A stretch of DNA of 9,823 nt from Desulforudis sp. (GCA_014859075.1 JACUUW010000061.1:1-9823), one strand, 5' to 3'. Positions 1-7,249 are shown, counted from the first letter of the stretch. Numbers and translations: made by a program. Notes: generated by a model from the sequence alone, not told the origin.

Positions 1-49
1 GGCCTCACGGTCCCGAACCGTGCGCTCTACCAAGCTGAGCTACATCCCG
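1..49 (-). tRNA. tRNA-Pro (anticodon CGG), 3' part outside window
   Basis: Read on the minus strand, the 5' end is at 49. The 5' acceptor strand CGGGATG (49-43) is followed by TA, the D-stem GCTC, a D-loop with GG, and GAGC. Then come an anticodon stem CACGG/CCGTG and the 7-nt loop TTCGGGA. The loop puts the anticodon CGG at 15-13, with G at position 37 as is usual for proline tRNAs. The variable loop begins at about 5-1, and the T-arm and 3' acceptor strand lie beyond the window start. It is 36 bp downstream of hflX on the same strand, so it could be read through from hflX. No separate promoter is evident in the short gap. Confidence 0.93.
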
Positions 50-85
50 CTCATCTAATCATCTTAGCGGAAAACACGCCAAAAG

Positions 86-1354
86 TCAAGAAATTGTCTG
101 GTTCGGAGCCAGCCGCGCGGCAATGCGCCGGGCCCAGGCGGCCGGCAGTTCCACCTCCAGGGTGACGCCGTCGGCCCCGTGTTCCTCGGCCAGGACCAGG
201 CCCTGTTCGTGCAACAGCGATACCAGATGCGCCCGCGCGTAGGGAACAAAGAAGCGCTCCCGCACCCGGCGGTCGGCCAGCGCCGCCGCGACCGCCTCCT
301 TCAGGTGATCCAGGCCGGCCCCGGTTCGCGCCGAGACGGCCACCGTCTCCCGCCCCGCCGTTTCCATCGGGTCCGGTGCGCCCAGGTCGGTCTTGTTCAG
401 CACCAACAAGTGCGGCTTGTCCCCGGCACCCAGGGCTGCGAGCACCCCGTCGACCGTTTCGATATGGGACAGGTACGCGGGGTGGCCGGCGTCCACCACG
501 TGAAGCAGAAGGTCGGCCTCGCCCACTTCTTCCAGGGTGGCGCGGAAGGCGGCCACCAGGTGGTGCGGCAGATGGCGGATGAACCCGACCGTGTCGGTGA
601 GCACCACGGTCTCATTGGTCGGCAGACGCAACTGCCGGCTCGTGGGGTCCAGGGTGGCGAACAGCCGGTCCTCCACCAGCACGCCGGCGCCGGTAAGCGC
701 GTTGAGAAGCGACGATTTCCCGGCGTTGGTGTACCCGACCAAGGCGATCACCGGCACGGGCACCGCCTTTCGGCTCCGGCGCAAGAGCCGGCGCTGCCGC
801 CGGACCTCGGCCAGTTCGCGCTGCAGGTCGGCGATCCGCTGCCGGATCCGCCGCCGGTCGGTCTCGAGCTTGGTCTCGCCCGGTCCCCGGGTGCCGATGC
901 CGCCGCCCAGCCGCGAGAGTTCGGTGCCCAGTCCGGTCAGCCGCGGCAGGAGGTAATTCAACTGGGCCAGTTCCACCTGCAGCTTGCCCTCGCGGGTGCG
1001 GGCCCGCCCGGCGAAGATGTCCAGGATGAGCTGCGTCCGGTCCAGCACCTTCACTCCGATCAATTTCTCGAGGTTTCGCGCCTGCGCCGGGGACAGGTCC
1101 TGGTCCAGGAGCAGCAGGCCGGCTCCAAGGTCCGCGCAGAGCGCCGCAAGCTCTTCGGCCTTGCCGCGACCGATGAAACAGGCCGGATCCGGCCGTGTCC
1201 GCTTCTGCCAGGCGCGCCCCACCACGACCGCGCCCGCGGTTTCGGCCAACCGCGCCAACTCTTCCAGGCTTTCCCGCGCCTCCTCGGCGGTCACCTCGGT
1301 CAACTCCACACCCACCAGCACCGCCCGCTCCAGTTCCCCGCGACCTACCGCCAA
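86..1354 (-). CDS. hflX: GTPase HflX (ribosome-dissociating/rescue GTPase)
   Basis: HflX is a cytoplasmic translational GTPase that binds the 50S subunit and splits stalled or stressed 70S ribosomes. Numbered from the TTG start (422 aa), the N-terminal HflX domain ends in the family's glycine-rich segment GGGIGTRGPGETKLE (150-164). A basic helical linker (about 170-197) follows, then the G domain: G1 GYTNAGKSS (207-215), G3 DTVGFI (254-259), G4 NKTDL (320-324) and G5 VSAR (340-343). A short C-terminal domain follows, as in the family. Start choice: the frame extends to a GTG at 1372, but that codon has only a weak AAGG 4 nt ahead. The in-frame TTG at 1354 has a perfect GGAGGAGG 8 nt upstream. 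The GTG form would be 428 aa. Gene identity is certain; the start is likely but not proven. The stop is TGA at 86-88. Confidence 0.96.
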   Translation of the reverse strand: MAVGRGELERAVLVGVELTEVTAEEARESLEELARLAETAGAVVVGRAWQKRTRPDPACFIGRGKAEELAALCADLGAGLLLLDQDLSPAQARNLEKLIGVKVLDRTQLILDIFAGRARTREGKLQVELAQLNYLLPRLTGLGTELSRLGGGIGTRGPGETKLETDRRRIRQRIADLQRELAEVRRQRRLLRRSRKAVPVPVIALVGYTNAGKSSLLNALTGAGVLVEDRLFATLDPTSRQLRLPTNETVVLTDTVGFIRHLPHHLVAAFRATLEEVGEADLLLHVVDAGHPAYLSHIETVDGVLAALGAGDKPHLLVLNKTDLGAPDPMETAGRETVAVSARTGAGLDHLKEAVAAALADRRVRERFFVPYARAHLVSLLHEQGLVLAEEHGADGVTLEVELPAAWARRIAARLAPNQTIS

Positions 1355-1362
1355 ATGCTCAA

Positions 1363-1370
1363 CCTCCTCC
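1363..1370 (-). promoter_or_regulatory. Shine-Dalgarno GGAGGAGG deciding the hflX start
   Basis: GGAGGAGG on the minus strand lies 8 nt before TTG (1354-1352). It is also inside the longer reading frame that begins at GTG 1372. Its strength and spacing favour the TTG start. Confidence 0.6.
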
Positions 1371-1386
1371 ACTAAGCCTTAACTTA

Positions 1387-1485
1387 GGGGCCTGACCCCG
1401 TGTCCTCTATCCCTCTGTCTTCTTCGCCGCCTCCCCTGAGACAGGAGAACCGTCCCCCTGTCTTCCCCCCTGTCTTGCCCCTGAG
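1387..1485. repeat. Palindromic REP-like repeat mosaic
   Basis: A pyrimidine-rich block right behind the hflX start. It holds GGGGCCTGACCCC (1387-1399, a 4-bp inverted repeat). It also holds a hairpin with a perfect 7-bp stem, AGACAGG (1439-1445) with CCTGTCT (1457-1463), around an AGAACCGTCCC loop. A further CCTGTCT is at 1469-1475, a related CTCTGTCTTC at 1414-1423, and CCCCTGAG appears twice (1433-1440 and 1478-1485). From memory, very similar words (GACAGG...ACGGTTCTCCTGTC and GGGGTCAGGCCCC) recur as dispersed intergenic repeats in many anaerobe genomes, some near REP-associated (Y1-type) transposases. No transposase is in this window. The block is non-coding and lies in the hflX leader, so it would also be transcribed if the promoter candidate at 1507 is real. 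Confidence 0.55.
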
Positions 1486-1506
1486 TGTCATAACTTTTTA
1501 TACCTT

Positions 1507-1535
1507 ATTATATAAGAAATCAGGAAAGCAAACAG
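1507..1535 (-). promoter_or_regulatory. Possible sigma-A promoter of hflX (weak -35)
   Basis: Within an AT-rich island the minus strand reads a perfect -10 TATAAT (1512-1507). Seventeen bases upstream is CTGTTT (1535-1530), which matches TTGACA poorly. If used, hflX would have a leader of about 145 nt containing the palindromic mosaic. The support is essentially the -10 box and the local AT richness. Confidence 0.28.
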
Positions 1536-1722
1536 CCTGGAGCACCAGCGTCCGCCACAACGTTGACTGGGGGGTCCAATCATTTGCGGCTGTGGGTTGG
1601 AGTGTTGGCAATAAATTCCTCGAAAAACGAGTGTATTCTGGAATAATTGGGTAGCGTGCGTATCAAACGCCCAAATTTGCAGGATTAGCTGAAACCGTCG
1701 TCGAATTCTATGCGGGGCGCAC
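1536..1722. other. Non-coding gap before fakA; no gene seen
   Basis: This stretch and the features to its left make up the roughly 390-bp gap between the divergent hflX and fakA genes. No reading frame here has a credible start, SD or recognisable product. A small hairpin CTCG-AAAAA-CGAG (1629-1641) is present, and an overlapping ATTCC/GGAAT pairing (1625-1629 with 1650-1654) is possible. Neither is followed by a T-run. TGG-AATAAT at 1649-1657 could be an extended -10 for fakA, but no -35 is recognisable. I could not match it to a known riboswitch or T-box. In many Firmicutes an Asp23/Gls24-family gene precedes fakA; none is found here. Confidence 0.5.
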
Positions 1723-1728
1723 GTGGCG

Positions 1729-1735
1729 AAAGGAG
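1729..1735 (+). promoter_or_regulatory. Shine-Dalgarno AAAGGAG deciding the fakA start
   Basis: AAAGGAG lies 8 nt before GTG 1744. It falls inside the longer frame that opens at GTG 1723, for which no SD is seen. Confidence 0.7.
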
Positions 1736-1743
1736 AAGGACCA

Positions 1744-3330
1744 GTGCAGTACCTCGAGAGTGCGCAGCTGCAGGAAGTGCTCGTCGCCGGCGCGGCGCGA
1801 CTGGCCCGCTTGCGCAAAGAAATTGACCGCCTGAACGTCTTTCCGGTGCCCGACGGCGACACCGGGACCAACATGTACCTGACCTTCATGGTCGCCCTGC
1901 AGGAACTGGGCGAGGTAACCGACGAGTCACTCGGCGCCGTCACCGGGGCGGTCGCCCGTGGGGCGTTGCGCGGCGCCCGCGGCAACTCGGGTGTCATCCT
2001 TTCCCAGATTCTCCAGGGGTTCGCCGTTTCGCTGGCCGGCAAGGAGCGGGCCGGCGCGCAGGACATCGCCGACGCGCTTGAACTGGGCGTGGATTACGCC
2101 TACCGGGCGTTGAGCGACCCGGTGGAGGGCACCATCCTCACCGTGGCCCGGAGCGCCGCCGAAGCGGCCCGCTATGCCGCTTCGCGCAGTAGTGACCTGC
2201 GCCGCCTCAGCATCTACACCTACCGGAAAGCCGTCGAGACCCTGGCCATAACCCCGGAACTCCTGCCCGTATTGAAAAAGGCGGGTGTAGTGGACGCCGG
2301 CGGCCAGGGCTTCCTGGTCATCCTTGAAGGAATGCTGCAGGTCTTCCGCCGGTTCCGGCAGGACGAACTGCTCACCTTCCCGCTTGACTTCGAGCGGGAC
2401 GAACTCACGGCGCCGCGCCTGGGAGAGCTGGACGATATCAAGTTCCTGTACTGCACCGAGTTCCTGGTCCGCGGACCGGGGCCGGAGACCGGCGACCTCC
2501 GCGAAAAGCTGCGCGACATGGGGGACTGTCTGATGGTCGTCGGCAACGGCGAGACCCTGAAGGTGCACATCCACACCAACCATCCGGGCACCGTTCTGGA
2601 GATCGCCGTGAAACAAGGCACCCTCCACGAAGTACACATTAACAATATGCGCGATCAGCACGTCGAGATGCAGCGCCCGAACAAGCCGCTCGGCGTCGTC
2701 TCGGTGGTCTCCGGCGAGGGCCTCACCAAGATCTTCGAAAGCCTGGGCGTGGACATCATCGTCGACGGCCGGCAGACCATGAACCCGAGCACCGAGGAAA
2801 TCCTGCGGGCAGTCGAGCGCACCCCCGCCGACCGGGTGCTCATCCTGCCCAACAACGGCAACATCATCCTGGCCGCTCAGCAGGTCCAGGCGCTCTCCCG
2901 AAAAGAGATACGGGTGGTGCCGACGCACACCGTTCCGCAGGGTCTGGCCGCCATGCTGGCCTTCGTGCCCGACGCCGACCTGGACAGCAACTTCGCCAAG
3001 ATGGAGGTGTCCCGCGCCGTGTTGACGGGCGAGGTAACCCGGGCGGTGCGCGACGCCGAGATAGACGGGTTGCAGGTAACACAGGGAGAGTTCGTCGGCC
3101 TGGCCGAAGACAGGTTGGTCCAAGGCGAAACCCTGGCCCAGGTGATCGAAAACGTGATCGCCGCGCTCGCCTTCCCCGGGGCGCTGGTCACTCTCTACCA
3201 CGGCAAGGAGGTGAGCACGGCCGACGCCGAGGAGCTTGTGACCCGGTTTACCGCGCAGTTCCCGGACAACGATTTTGAGCTGTACTACGGGGGACAACCC
3301 CTGTACTACTTCATTATTTCTGTGGAGTGA
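1744..3330 (+). CDS. fakA: Fatty acid kinase catalytic subunit FakA-like (DAK2/DhaL-domain protein, YloV family)
   Basis: FakA phosphorylates a fatty acid presented by its FakB partner, giving an acyl-phosphate for phospholipid synthesis in the cytoplasm. From GTG 1744 the protein has 528 aa, near the usual 550. The N-terminal DhaL-type kinase domain carries PDGDTGTNM (36-44), whose Asp37 and Asp39 correspond to the Mg-binding aspartates, then GARGNSGVILSQ (77-88) and DAGGQGF (184-190). The middle domain shows a Cys (237, YCTEFL) and an HxH (275-277, VHIHT), the pattern linked to metal binding in Staphylococcus FakA. The C-terminal half has ILPNNGN (367-373) and TVPQGLAAM (396-404). Start: GTG 1744 has AAAGGAG 8 nt ahead and gives the family-typical MQYL N-terminus. 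GTG 1723 would add seven residues. The stop meets the degV ribosome binding site, so the two are an operon and probably translationally coupled. Confidence 0.93.
   Translation: MQYLESAQLQEVLVAGAARLARLRKEIDRLNVFPVPDGDTGTNMYLTFMVALQELGEVTDESLGAVTGAVARGALRGARGNSGVILSQILQGFAVSLAGKERAGAQDIADALELGVDYAYRALSDPVEGTILTVARSAAEAARYAASRSSDLRRLSIYTYRKAVETLAITPELLPVLKKAGVVDAGGQGFLVILEGMLQVFRRFRQDELLTFPLDFERDELTAPRLGELDDIKFLYCTEFLVRGPGPETGDLREKLRDMGDCLMVVGNGETLKVHIHTNHPGTVLEIAVKQGTLHEVHINNMRDQHVEMQRPNKPLGVVSVVSGEGLTKIFESLGVDIIVDGRQTMNPSTEEILRAVERTPADRVLILPNNGNIILAAQQVQALSRKEIRVVPTHTVPQGLAAMLAFVPDADLDSNFAKMEVSRAVLTGEVTRAVRDAEIDGLQVTQGEFVGLAEDRLVQGETLAQVIENVIAALAFPGALVTLYHGKEVSTADAEELVTRFTAQFPDNDFELYYGGQPLYYFIISVE
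3324..3327 (+). promoter_or_regulatory. Ribosome binding site GGAG of degV overlapping the fakA end
   Basis: GGAG in the last codon of fakA lies 8 nt before ATG 3336. The frame also opens at GTG 3327, overlapping the fakA stop (GTGA), but no SD precedes that codon. Confidence 0.6.
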
Positions 3331-3335
3331 GAGCT

Positions 3336-4190
3336 ATGGGACAGATTCGAATTGTCACCGACAGCACCGCAGACCTGCCGTCGGCGCTGGTGGAACGTCA
3401 CAACATCACCGCAGTGCCGCTGAAGGTGATCTTCAGCGACGATGAGGCCTACCGCGACGGCCTCGACATCACCCTGGACCGGTTTTACGAGCGGCTGGCC
3501 GAGACGCCCGCATCAACCTCGCAGCCCTCCCCGGCCGAATTCCTGGAGGTGTACAAGCCCTGGAACGCCCAGGGCGACCAGATCATTTCGATCCACATCT
3601 CGGCGGCCTTGAGCGGCACGGTGCATTCGGCCCAGGCGGCCCGCGCCCTGCTACCCGACTCATCCATCGACGTGGTCGACTCCAAGGGGGCCAGCCTTCC
3701 GCTGGGCATGGCCGTACTGGCCGCGGCCCGGGCGGCGCAGTCCGGACGCAACCGGGAAGAAATCCTGGCGCTGGTCAACCGGATTCTGTCCACCACCCGG
3801 ACCTTTTTTTTGGTGGACACGCTGGACTATCTGCAGCGTGGCGGACGGATCGGCCGGGCCCAGGCCTTTCTGGGCACGCTTCTGAACATCAAGCCTTTAC
3901 TGACGCTGGGCGACGGACTGGTGTGCCCGTTTGAAAAGGTACGGGGCCGGGCGAAGGGCTTGGAGCGGCTGGCCGCGCTCCTGGGCGAGGCGGCGTCCGC
4001 CGGACGGCTGCAGTACGGCGTGGTTCACGGGAACTCGCCCGCCTTGTTTGAGGAATTGAAGACCACGCTGGCCGACCGGGTCGGTTTCGGTCCCAGCCTG
4101 ACCGCCCGCGTGGGCAGCGTGGTCGGCGCCCACGTCGGCCCGAGTGTGATCGGGTTTTCGTATCACGAGGCGGTGGAAGAACAAGCGTAA
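3336..4190 (+). CDS. fakB: DegV family fatty-acid-binding protein (FakB-like)
   Basis: DegV proteins bind one fatty acid in a buried tunnel and present its carboxylate to FakA. From ATG 3336 the protein is 284 aa, the normal length. Visible family motifs: DSTADLP (9-15), TSQPSP (61-66), LSGT with Ser93, VDSK (114-117), the LVDTLDYLQRGGRIG block with Arg171, NIKPLL (185-190), and AHVGP with His266. With this start, Thr61, Ser93 and His266 fall on the numbers I recall for the carboxylate-binding residues of Staphylococcus FakB, which supports ATG 3336 over GTG 3327. The gene follows fakA directly, which fits a kinase and carrier pair. An eight-T run lies at 3804-3811, in frame across Phe-Phe-Leu. 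Which lipid is bound cannot be told from sequence. Confidence 0.92.
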   Translation: MGQIRIVTDSTADLPSALVERHNITAVPLKVIFSDDEAYRDGLDITLDRFYERLAETPASTSQPSPAEFLEVYKPWNAQGDQIISIHISAALSGTVHSAQAARALLPDSSIDVVDSKGASLPLGMAVLAAARAAQSGRNREEILALVNRILSTTRTFFLVDTLDYLQRGGRIGRAQAFLGTLLNIKPLLTLGDGLVCPFEKVRGRAKGLERLAALLGEAASAGRLQYGVVHGNSPALFEELKTTLADRVGFGPSLTARVGSVVGAHVGPSVIGFSYHEAVEEQA

Positions 4191-4219
4191 ACCGGAAACC
4201 GGGTCGCGACGGCCCCTGC

Positions 4220-4867
4220 CTACACTTTGGCGATTTTGTGCCGGATGGCGTAAAGGGCGGCCTGGGTCCGGTCGTTCACCTCGATTTTCTGAAAGATATT
4301 CGTCAGGTGATTCTTGACCGTCTTTTCACTGATGTACAGCGTTTGGGCGATTTCACGGTTGCTCTTCGCGGCCGCCACCAGGCGGAGTACTTCGACCTCC
4401 CGCTGGGTAAGCTGCTCGAATTGCGGCCGGGGCGCGCCGGTCAGCCGCCCGAACTCGGCCATCACTTTGGCCATCAGTGCCGGCGGGATGAACGACTCCC
4501 CTTCGGCCACCCGCAGAATAGTGTCGACCAACAGTTCCGGATTGATGTCTTTCAACAAGTAACCGGACACCCCCGACCGGATCATTTCGAACAGGTACTC
4601 GTCCTGGTCGTGAATGGTCAGGGCAATCACCTCGGTGTCCGGGTGATCCCGCTTGATCGCCCGGCAGGTCTCCATCCCGTTCATCCCCGGCAGGTTGATG
4701 TCCAGAAGCACGACGTCCACCGGATGAGCCGCGATCAGATCCACGGCCTCTTCCCCGGTGGCTGCTTCCCCGACCACGTTGATCTGCCTCTCCAGCGACA
4801 GAACCTTGCGGAGCCCTTCGCGGATCAACGCGTGGTCGTCCACAATCAGCACCCCGATTTCGCTCAT
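4220..4867 (-). CDS. degU: DegU-like response regulator (NarL/FixJ family)
   Basis: This is the DNA-binding partner of the DegS-type kinase encoded just upstream. The receiver domain (about 1-120) has the acidic pair Asp10/Asp11, phospho-acceptor Asp56 in LLDINLPG, Thr84 and Lys106 (LLKD). The C-terminal LuxR-type helix-turn-helix (about 152-212) reads LTQREVEVL, SNREIA, then ISEKTVKNHLTNIFQK, very like Bacillus DegU. The length of 215 aa is normal and Asp56 has the same number as in B. subtilis DegU. The ATG at 4867 is preceded by AAAGGGGG, which overlaps the degS stop codon, so translation is probably coupled. It is the last gene of the GT-degS-degU operon and converges with degV across only 29 bp. 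Targets in this organism are unknown; in Bacillus, DegU controls exoenzymes, motility and biofilm. Confidence 0.92.
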   Translation of the reverse strand: MSEIGVLIVDDHALIREGLRKVLSLERQINVVGEAATGEEAVDLIAAHPVDVVLLDINLPGMNGMETCRAIKRDHPDTEVIALTIHDQDEYLFEMIRSGVSGYLLKDINPELLVDTILRVAEGESFIPPALMAKVMAEFGRLTGAPRPQFEQLTQREVEVLRLVAAAKSNREIAQTLYISEKTVKNHLTNIFQKIEVNDRTQAALYAIRHKIAKV

Positions 4868-4881
4868 TCCGTTTTCCCCCT

Positions 4882-6018
4882 TTACCCCAGCGGCACCGAA
4901 ACTATTACGGTGGTTCCGGTCCCCGGCACCGAAAAGAACCGCACTTCACCGCCCAACAGCCGCACGCGCTCGCGAATCCCGGTCAATCCGAACCGCTCAC
5001 TCCCCTTATCGTCCAATACCTCCGATACATTAAACCCTCTGCCGTTATCCCTGAGCAGAAGGTTGAATCGATCGGCCAAGAATTCGATTTTTACCAGCGC
5101 CTGGCATGGCCCGGCGTGTTTCAATACGTTGTTCAGGGCCTCCTGCACCACGCGGAAAAGCGCCACCTCGGACGTCCGGTGCAGCCGCTGTTCGGCACCC
5201 AGACACTGGAGTTCAACCTCCAGGCCGTGGCGGCCCCTGAACTGCTCCAGATACTTCTTCAGCGCCGGCATAAGTCCCAGGTCGTCCAGCACCATCGGTC
5301 GCAGATCGAACATGATCTGACGCACCTCGGCCAGGCAGTCGCGAACCAATAACTGCAGGAGCTGCATTTCGGACCCCAGCGACTCCGGCTCCACCTCCAG
5401 CAGGCGCAGGCAGTAGTCGGTACGCATGGCCAGGTTGGCCATGGACTGGGCCGGGCCGTCGTGGATCTCCCTTGCCACCCGCCGCCGTTCCTCTTCCATC
5501 GTCTCAATGATGTGGAAGCGCATTTTTTCCGACTGCATGATCTCGTCCAGGTGCCCGCTCAAATCCCGCAGGTCGCTCCCCAGATAGTTGAGAACAATCG
5601 CCACCTGGGATACCAACGACTCGGCCTTCTGCCGCGTGGCCATCAGCCGTTTGAAACTCCGTTCCAGGTGGTCACGGCGGTACCGGAGCGACTTCTCCCG
5701 CTCCCCGAGCTTCACCAGGGCGATCTGCAACTCCTGGGCGCGTTCGTACGCCGCCTTAATGTCCGCCTCGGTGAAGCGCCTAAAGTCCTTGCTCACTTCC
5801 ATCAGTCGCAGCCGCGACTGCTTGTACTTCTGGTCGGTCTCGTCAACCTTTTGGATAATCTGGGCGGCCTCCCGCTGCACTTCATCCAGTTCAGCCTGCA
5901 CCCGCTCGACTTCGGTCACTGCATGTTCGGCAATTTCCAGAATCTGGCCTTTGCTGTCTTCAATGACTGCGATCGTGTTGTTGACGATACTGTCCAGGAT
6001 ACTTACGTCAAGCTTCAT
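4882..6018 (-). CDS. degS: DegS-like cytoplasmic sensor histidine kinase
   Basis: A soluble kinase that phosphorylates the DegU-like regulator. No membrane segment is seen in 378 aa (B. subtilis DegS is 385). The N-terminal sensor part (about 1-60) leads into a long charged coiled coil (about 30-135). The HisKA_3 dimerisation domain has REIHDGPAQ with phospho-acceptor His186, and the downstream DLRPMVLDDLGL motif typical of this class. The ATPase domain shows the N-box EALNNVLKHA (293-302), DNGRGF (324-329), GLTGIRERV (344-352) and a terminal GTGT. ATG 6018 has GGGGG 6 nt after its end, inside the last codons of the upstream glycosyltransferase, leaving 3 bp between the genes. The stop TAA (4882-4884) lies 14 bp before degU. 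The signal sensed cannot be read from sequence. Confidence 0.93.
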   Translation of the reverse strand: MKLDVSILDSIVNNTIAVIEDSKGQILEIAEHAVTEVERVQAELDEVQREAAQIIQKVDETDQKYKQSRLRLMEVSKDFRRFTEADIKAAYERAQELQIALVKLGEREKSLRYRRDHLERSFKRLMATRQKAESLVSQVAIVLNYLGSDLRDLSGHLDEIMQSEKMRFHIIETMEEERRRVAREIHDGPAQSMANLAMRTDYCLRLLEVEPESLGSEMQLLQLLVRDCLAEVRQIMFDLRPMVLDDLGLMPALKKYLEQFRGRHGLEVELQCLGAEQRLHRTSEVALFRVVQEALNNVLKHAGPCQALVKIEFLADRFNLLLRDNGRGFNVSEVLDDKGSERFGLTGIRERVRLLGGEVRFFSVPGTGTTVIVSVPLG

Positions 6019-6021
6019 CGG

Positions 6022-7209
6022 CTACCCCCAGTTCGTCCGCCGGACCCACAGACTGTCGCGGGTGTTGTTTTCGATCAGTGCCCGATAGATATTCTCCAAC
6101 CGTTTACCGAGTACCTTCGGCGACAGTTCCTGTGCTTTTTCCCGCGCGGTGCGGGCCATGCGCCGGTGGAGTTCGCGATTGGTCAGCAGAAGTTTTACGC
6201 TCTCCGCAAACGCCGTTTCGTCCAGGGGCGTGAGAAAACCGTCTTCACCGTGATTCACCATTTCCCGCACTCCGAAAGCATTTACGGCCACGGCCGGCAG
6301 ACCGGCCGCCTTGGCTTCGCCCACCACCAGACCCTGGGTTTCGGTCACCGAGGAAAACACGAATATATCGGCGCCGGCGTAACAGTGCACGACATCGACA
6401 GTCGGCACCGGCCCCGTAAACACCACCCGGTTTCCAAGCCCCAAGGCATCGGCCCGGTTCCGGAGATGCCCGGTTTCCGGCCCCCCACCCACCAGCACCA
6501 ACCGCGTCGGTACCTGCGGCGTCGCCTCCAGGATCAGCCGGTAGGCCCGCAACAAGAAGTCCAGGTTTTTCTCCTGGCCCAGCCGGCCCACGAACAAAAG
6601 CACCCGTTCCCCCGCGTCGATCCCGAACCGCGCCCGCAGCCACTCCCGGTCTCCGCCCGTGAAATCCTCGATCCTGATCCCGGTCGGAAGCTTGGTGACC
6701 GGCACGTCCACCCCCAGCTCCCGGATGTAGTCCCCGATCACCCAGGTGGGCACCAGTACCATATTGCAGCGGTTGCAGAACTGGACGCAGAGCTTCTGGG
6801 TCACTTTCCGGGTCAGGCTCCGGGCCACCGGCAGGTAGTGCACGTAGTGGTCGTACAGCGTGTGGTAGGTGAAGACCAGCGGCAGGCCGAGGTCACGGGC
6901 GCAGTGGGCGCCCAGCCGGCCGAGCATGAACGGGGAGTGGACGTGGATGATGTCAACCTTGTTCCGCTTGAGCGTCTGCTTCAACCGCAGGGAAATAGGT
7001 ATGGCGATGTTGTACTCCGGGTTGGTCGGCGAGGGCAGGGAGTAAAACCGGTAGATCGACTCTTCCCGGCTCTGCGACGGGCCGTAGCGCGGCGCGAAAA
7101 TGAACACCCGGTTTCCCAGGGCGTGCAACTCCTGACTGATTGTCTCGATGGAACGGACGACCCCGCTGGTATACGGACGGTAGCTGTCAGTGAACAAGGC
7201 CACATTCAT
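6022..7209 (-). CDS. Family 4 glycosyltransferase (GT-B fold, retaining), possibly lipid-glycosylating
   Basis: Transfers a sugar from a nucleotide-sugar donor at the cytoplasmic membrane face. In 395 aa, the N-terminal acceptor domain begins MNVALFTDSYRPYTSGV and has HVHSPF (89-94) and TYHTLYDHYVHY (114-125). The latter resembles diacylglycerol glucosyltransferases and related GT4 enzymes of Gram-positive bacteria. The donor domain has VGRLGQEKN (207-215), GGGPE (241-245), and the retaining-GT EX7E motif with Glu290 and Glu298, followed by AKAAGLPAVAVN. There is no transmembrane helix. ATG 7209 has AGGAG 11 nt upstream. It is the first gene of a tight operon with degS and degU. The acceptor (diacylglycerol, a phosphatidylinositol-like lipid, or another) cannot be settled from motifs; family assignment is firm. 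Confidence 0.9.
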   Translation of the reverse strand: MNVALFTDSYRPYTSGVVRSIETISQELHALGNRVFIFAPRYGPSQSREESIYRFYSLPSPTNPEYNIAIPISLRLKQTLKRNKVDIIHVHSPFMLGRLGAHCARDLGLPLVFTYHTLYDHYVHYLPVARSLTRKVTQKLCVQFCNRCNMVLVPTWVIGDYIRELGVDVPVTKLPTGIRIEDFTGGDREWLRARFGIDAGERVLLFVGRLGQEKNLDFLLRAYRLILEATPQVPTRLVLVGGGPETGHLRNRADALGLGNRVVFTGPVPTVDVVHCYAGADIFVFSSVTETQGLVVGEAKAAGLPAVAVNAFGVREMVNHGEDGFLTPLDETAFAESVKLLLTNRELHRRMARTAREKAQELSPKVLGKRLENIYRALIENNTRDSLWVRRTNWG

Positions 7210-7249
7210 CTCGACCGGATCTCCTCGTCACAAGTATTTGCCTTAATGC

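Noticed and set aside
50..85. Terminator between hflX and tRNA-Pro
   Set aside because: A weak 6-bp pairing TTGGCG/CGCTAA with one wobble exists on the minus strand but without a U-tract, so it cannot be told from chance.
179..1375. A 398-codon plus-strand open frame opposite hflX
   Set aside because: No domain, no SD, and composition typical of an antisense shadow of a GC-rich gene.
1387..1485. CRISPR-like array from the repeated CCTGTCT words
   Set aside because: The units are short and irregularly spaced, with no constant repeat length and no unique spacers.
1400..1654. An 84-codon plus-strand frame in the hflX-fakA gap
   Set aside because: The first half is low-complexity Ser/Pro from the palindromic mosaic, there is no SD and no family resemblance.
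1927..3297. A 456-codon minus-strand open frame opposite fakA
   Set aside because: Antisense shadow; the plus-strand frame carries all FakA motifs.
1744..3330. Dihydroxyacetone kinase (DhaL/DhaK) for glycerol metabolism
   Set aside because: The DAK2-type motif is shared, but length, middle-domain C/HxH pattern and the adjoining DegV gene point to the FakA/YloV family.
4191..4219. Bidirectional terminator between degV and degU
   Set aside because: Only CCGG-AAA-CCGG (4192-4202) is present, a 4-bp stem with no T-run on either strand.
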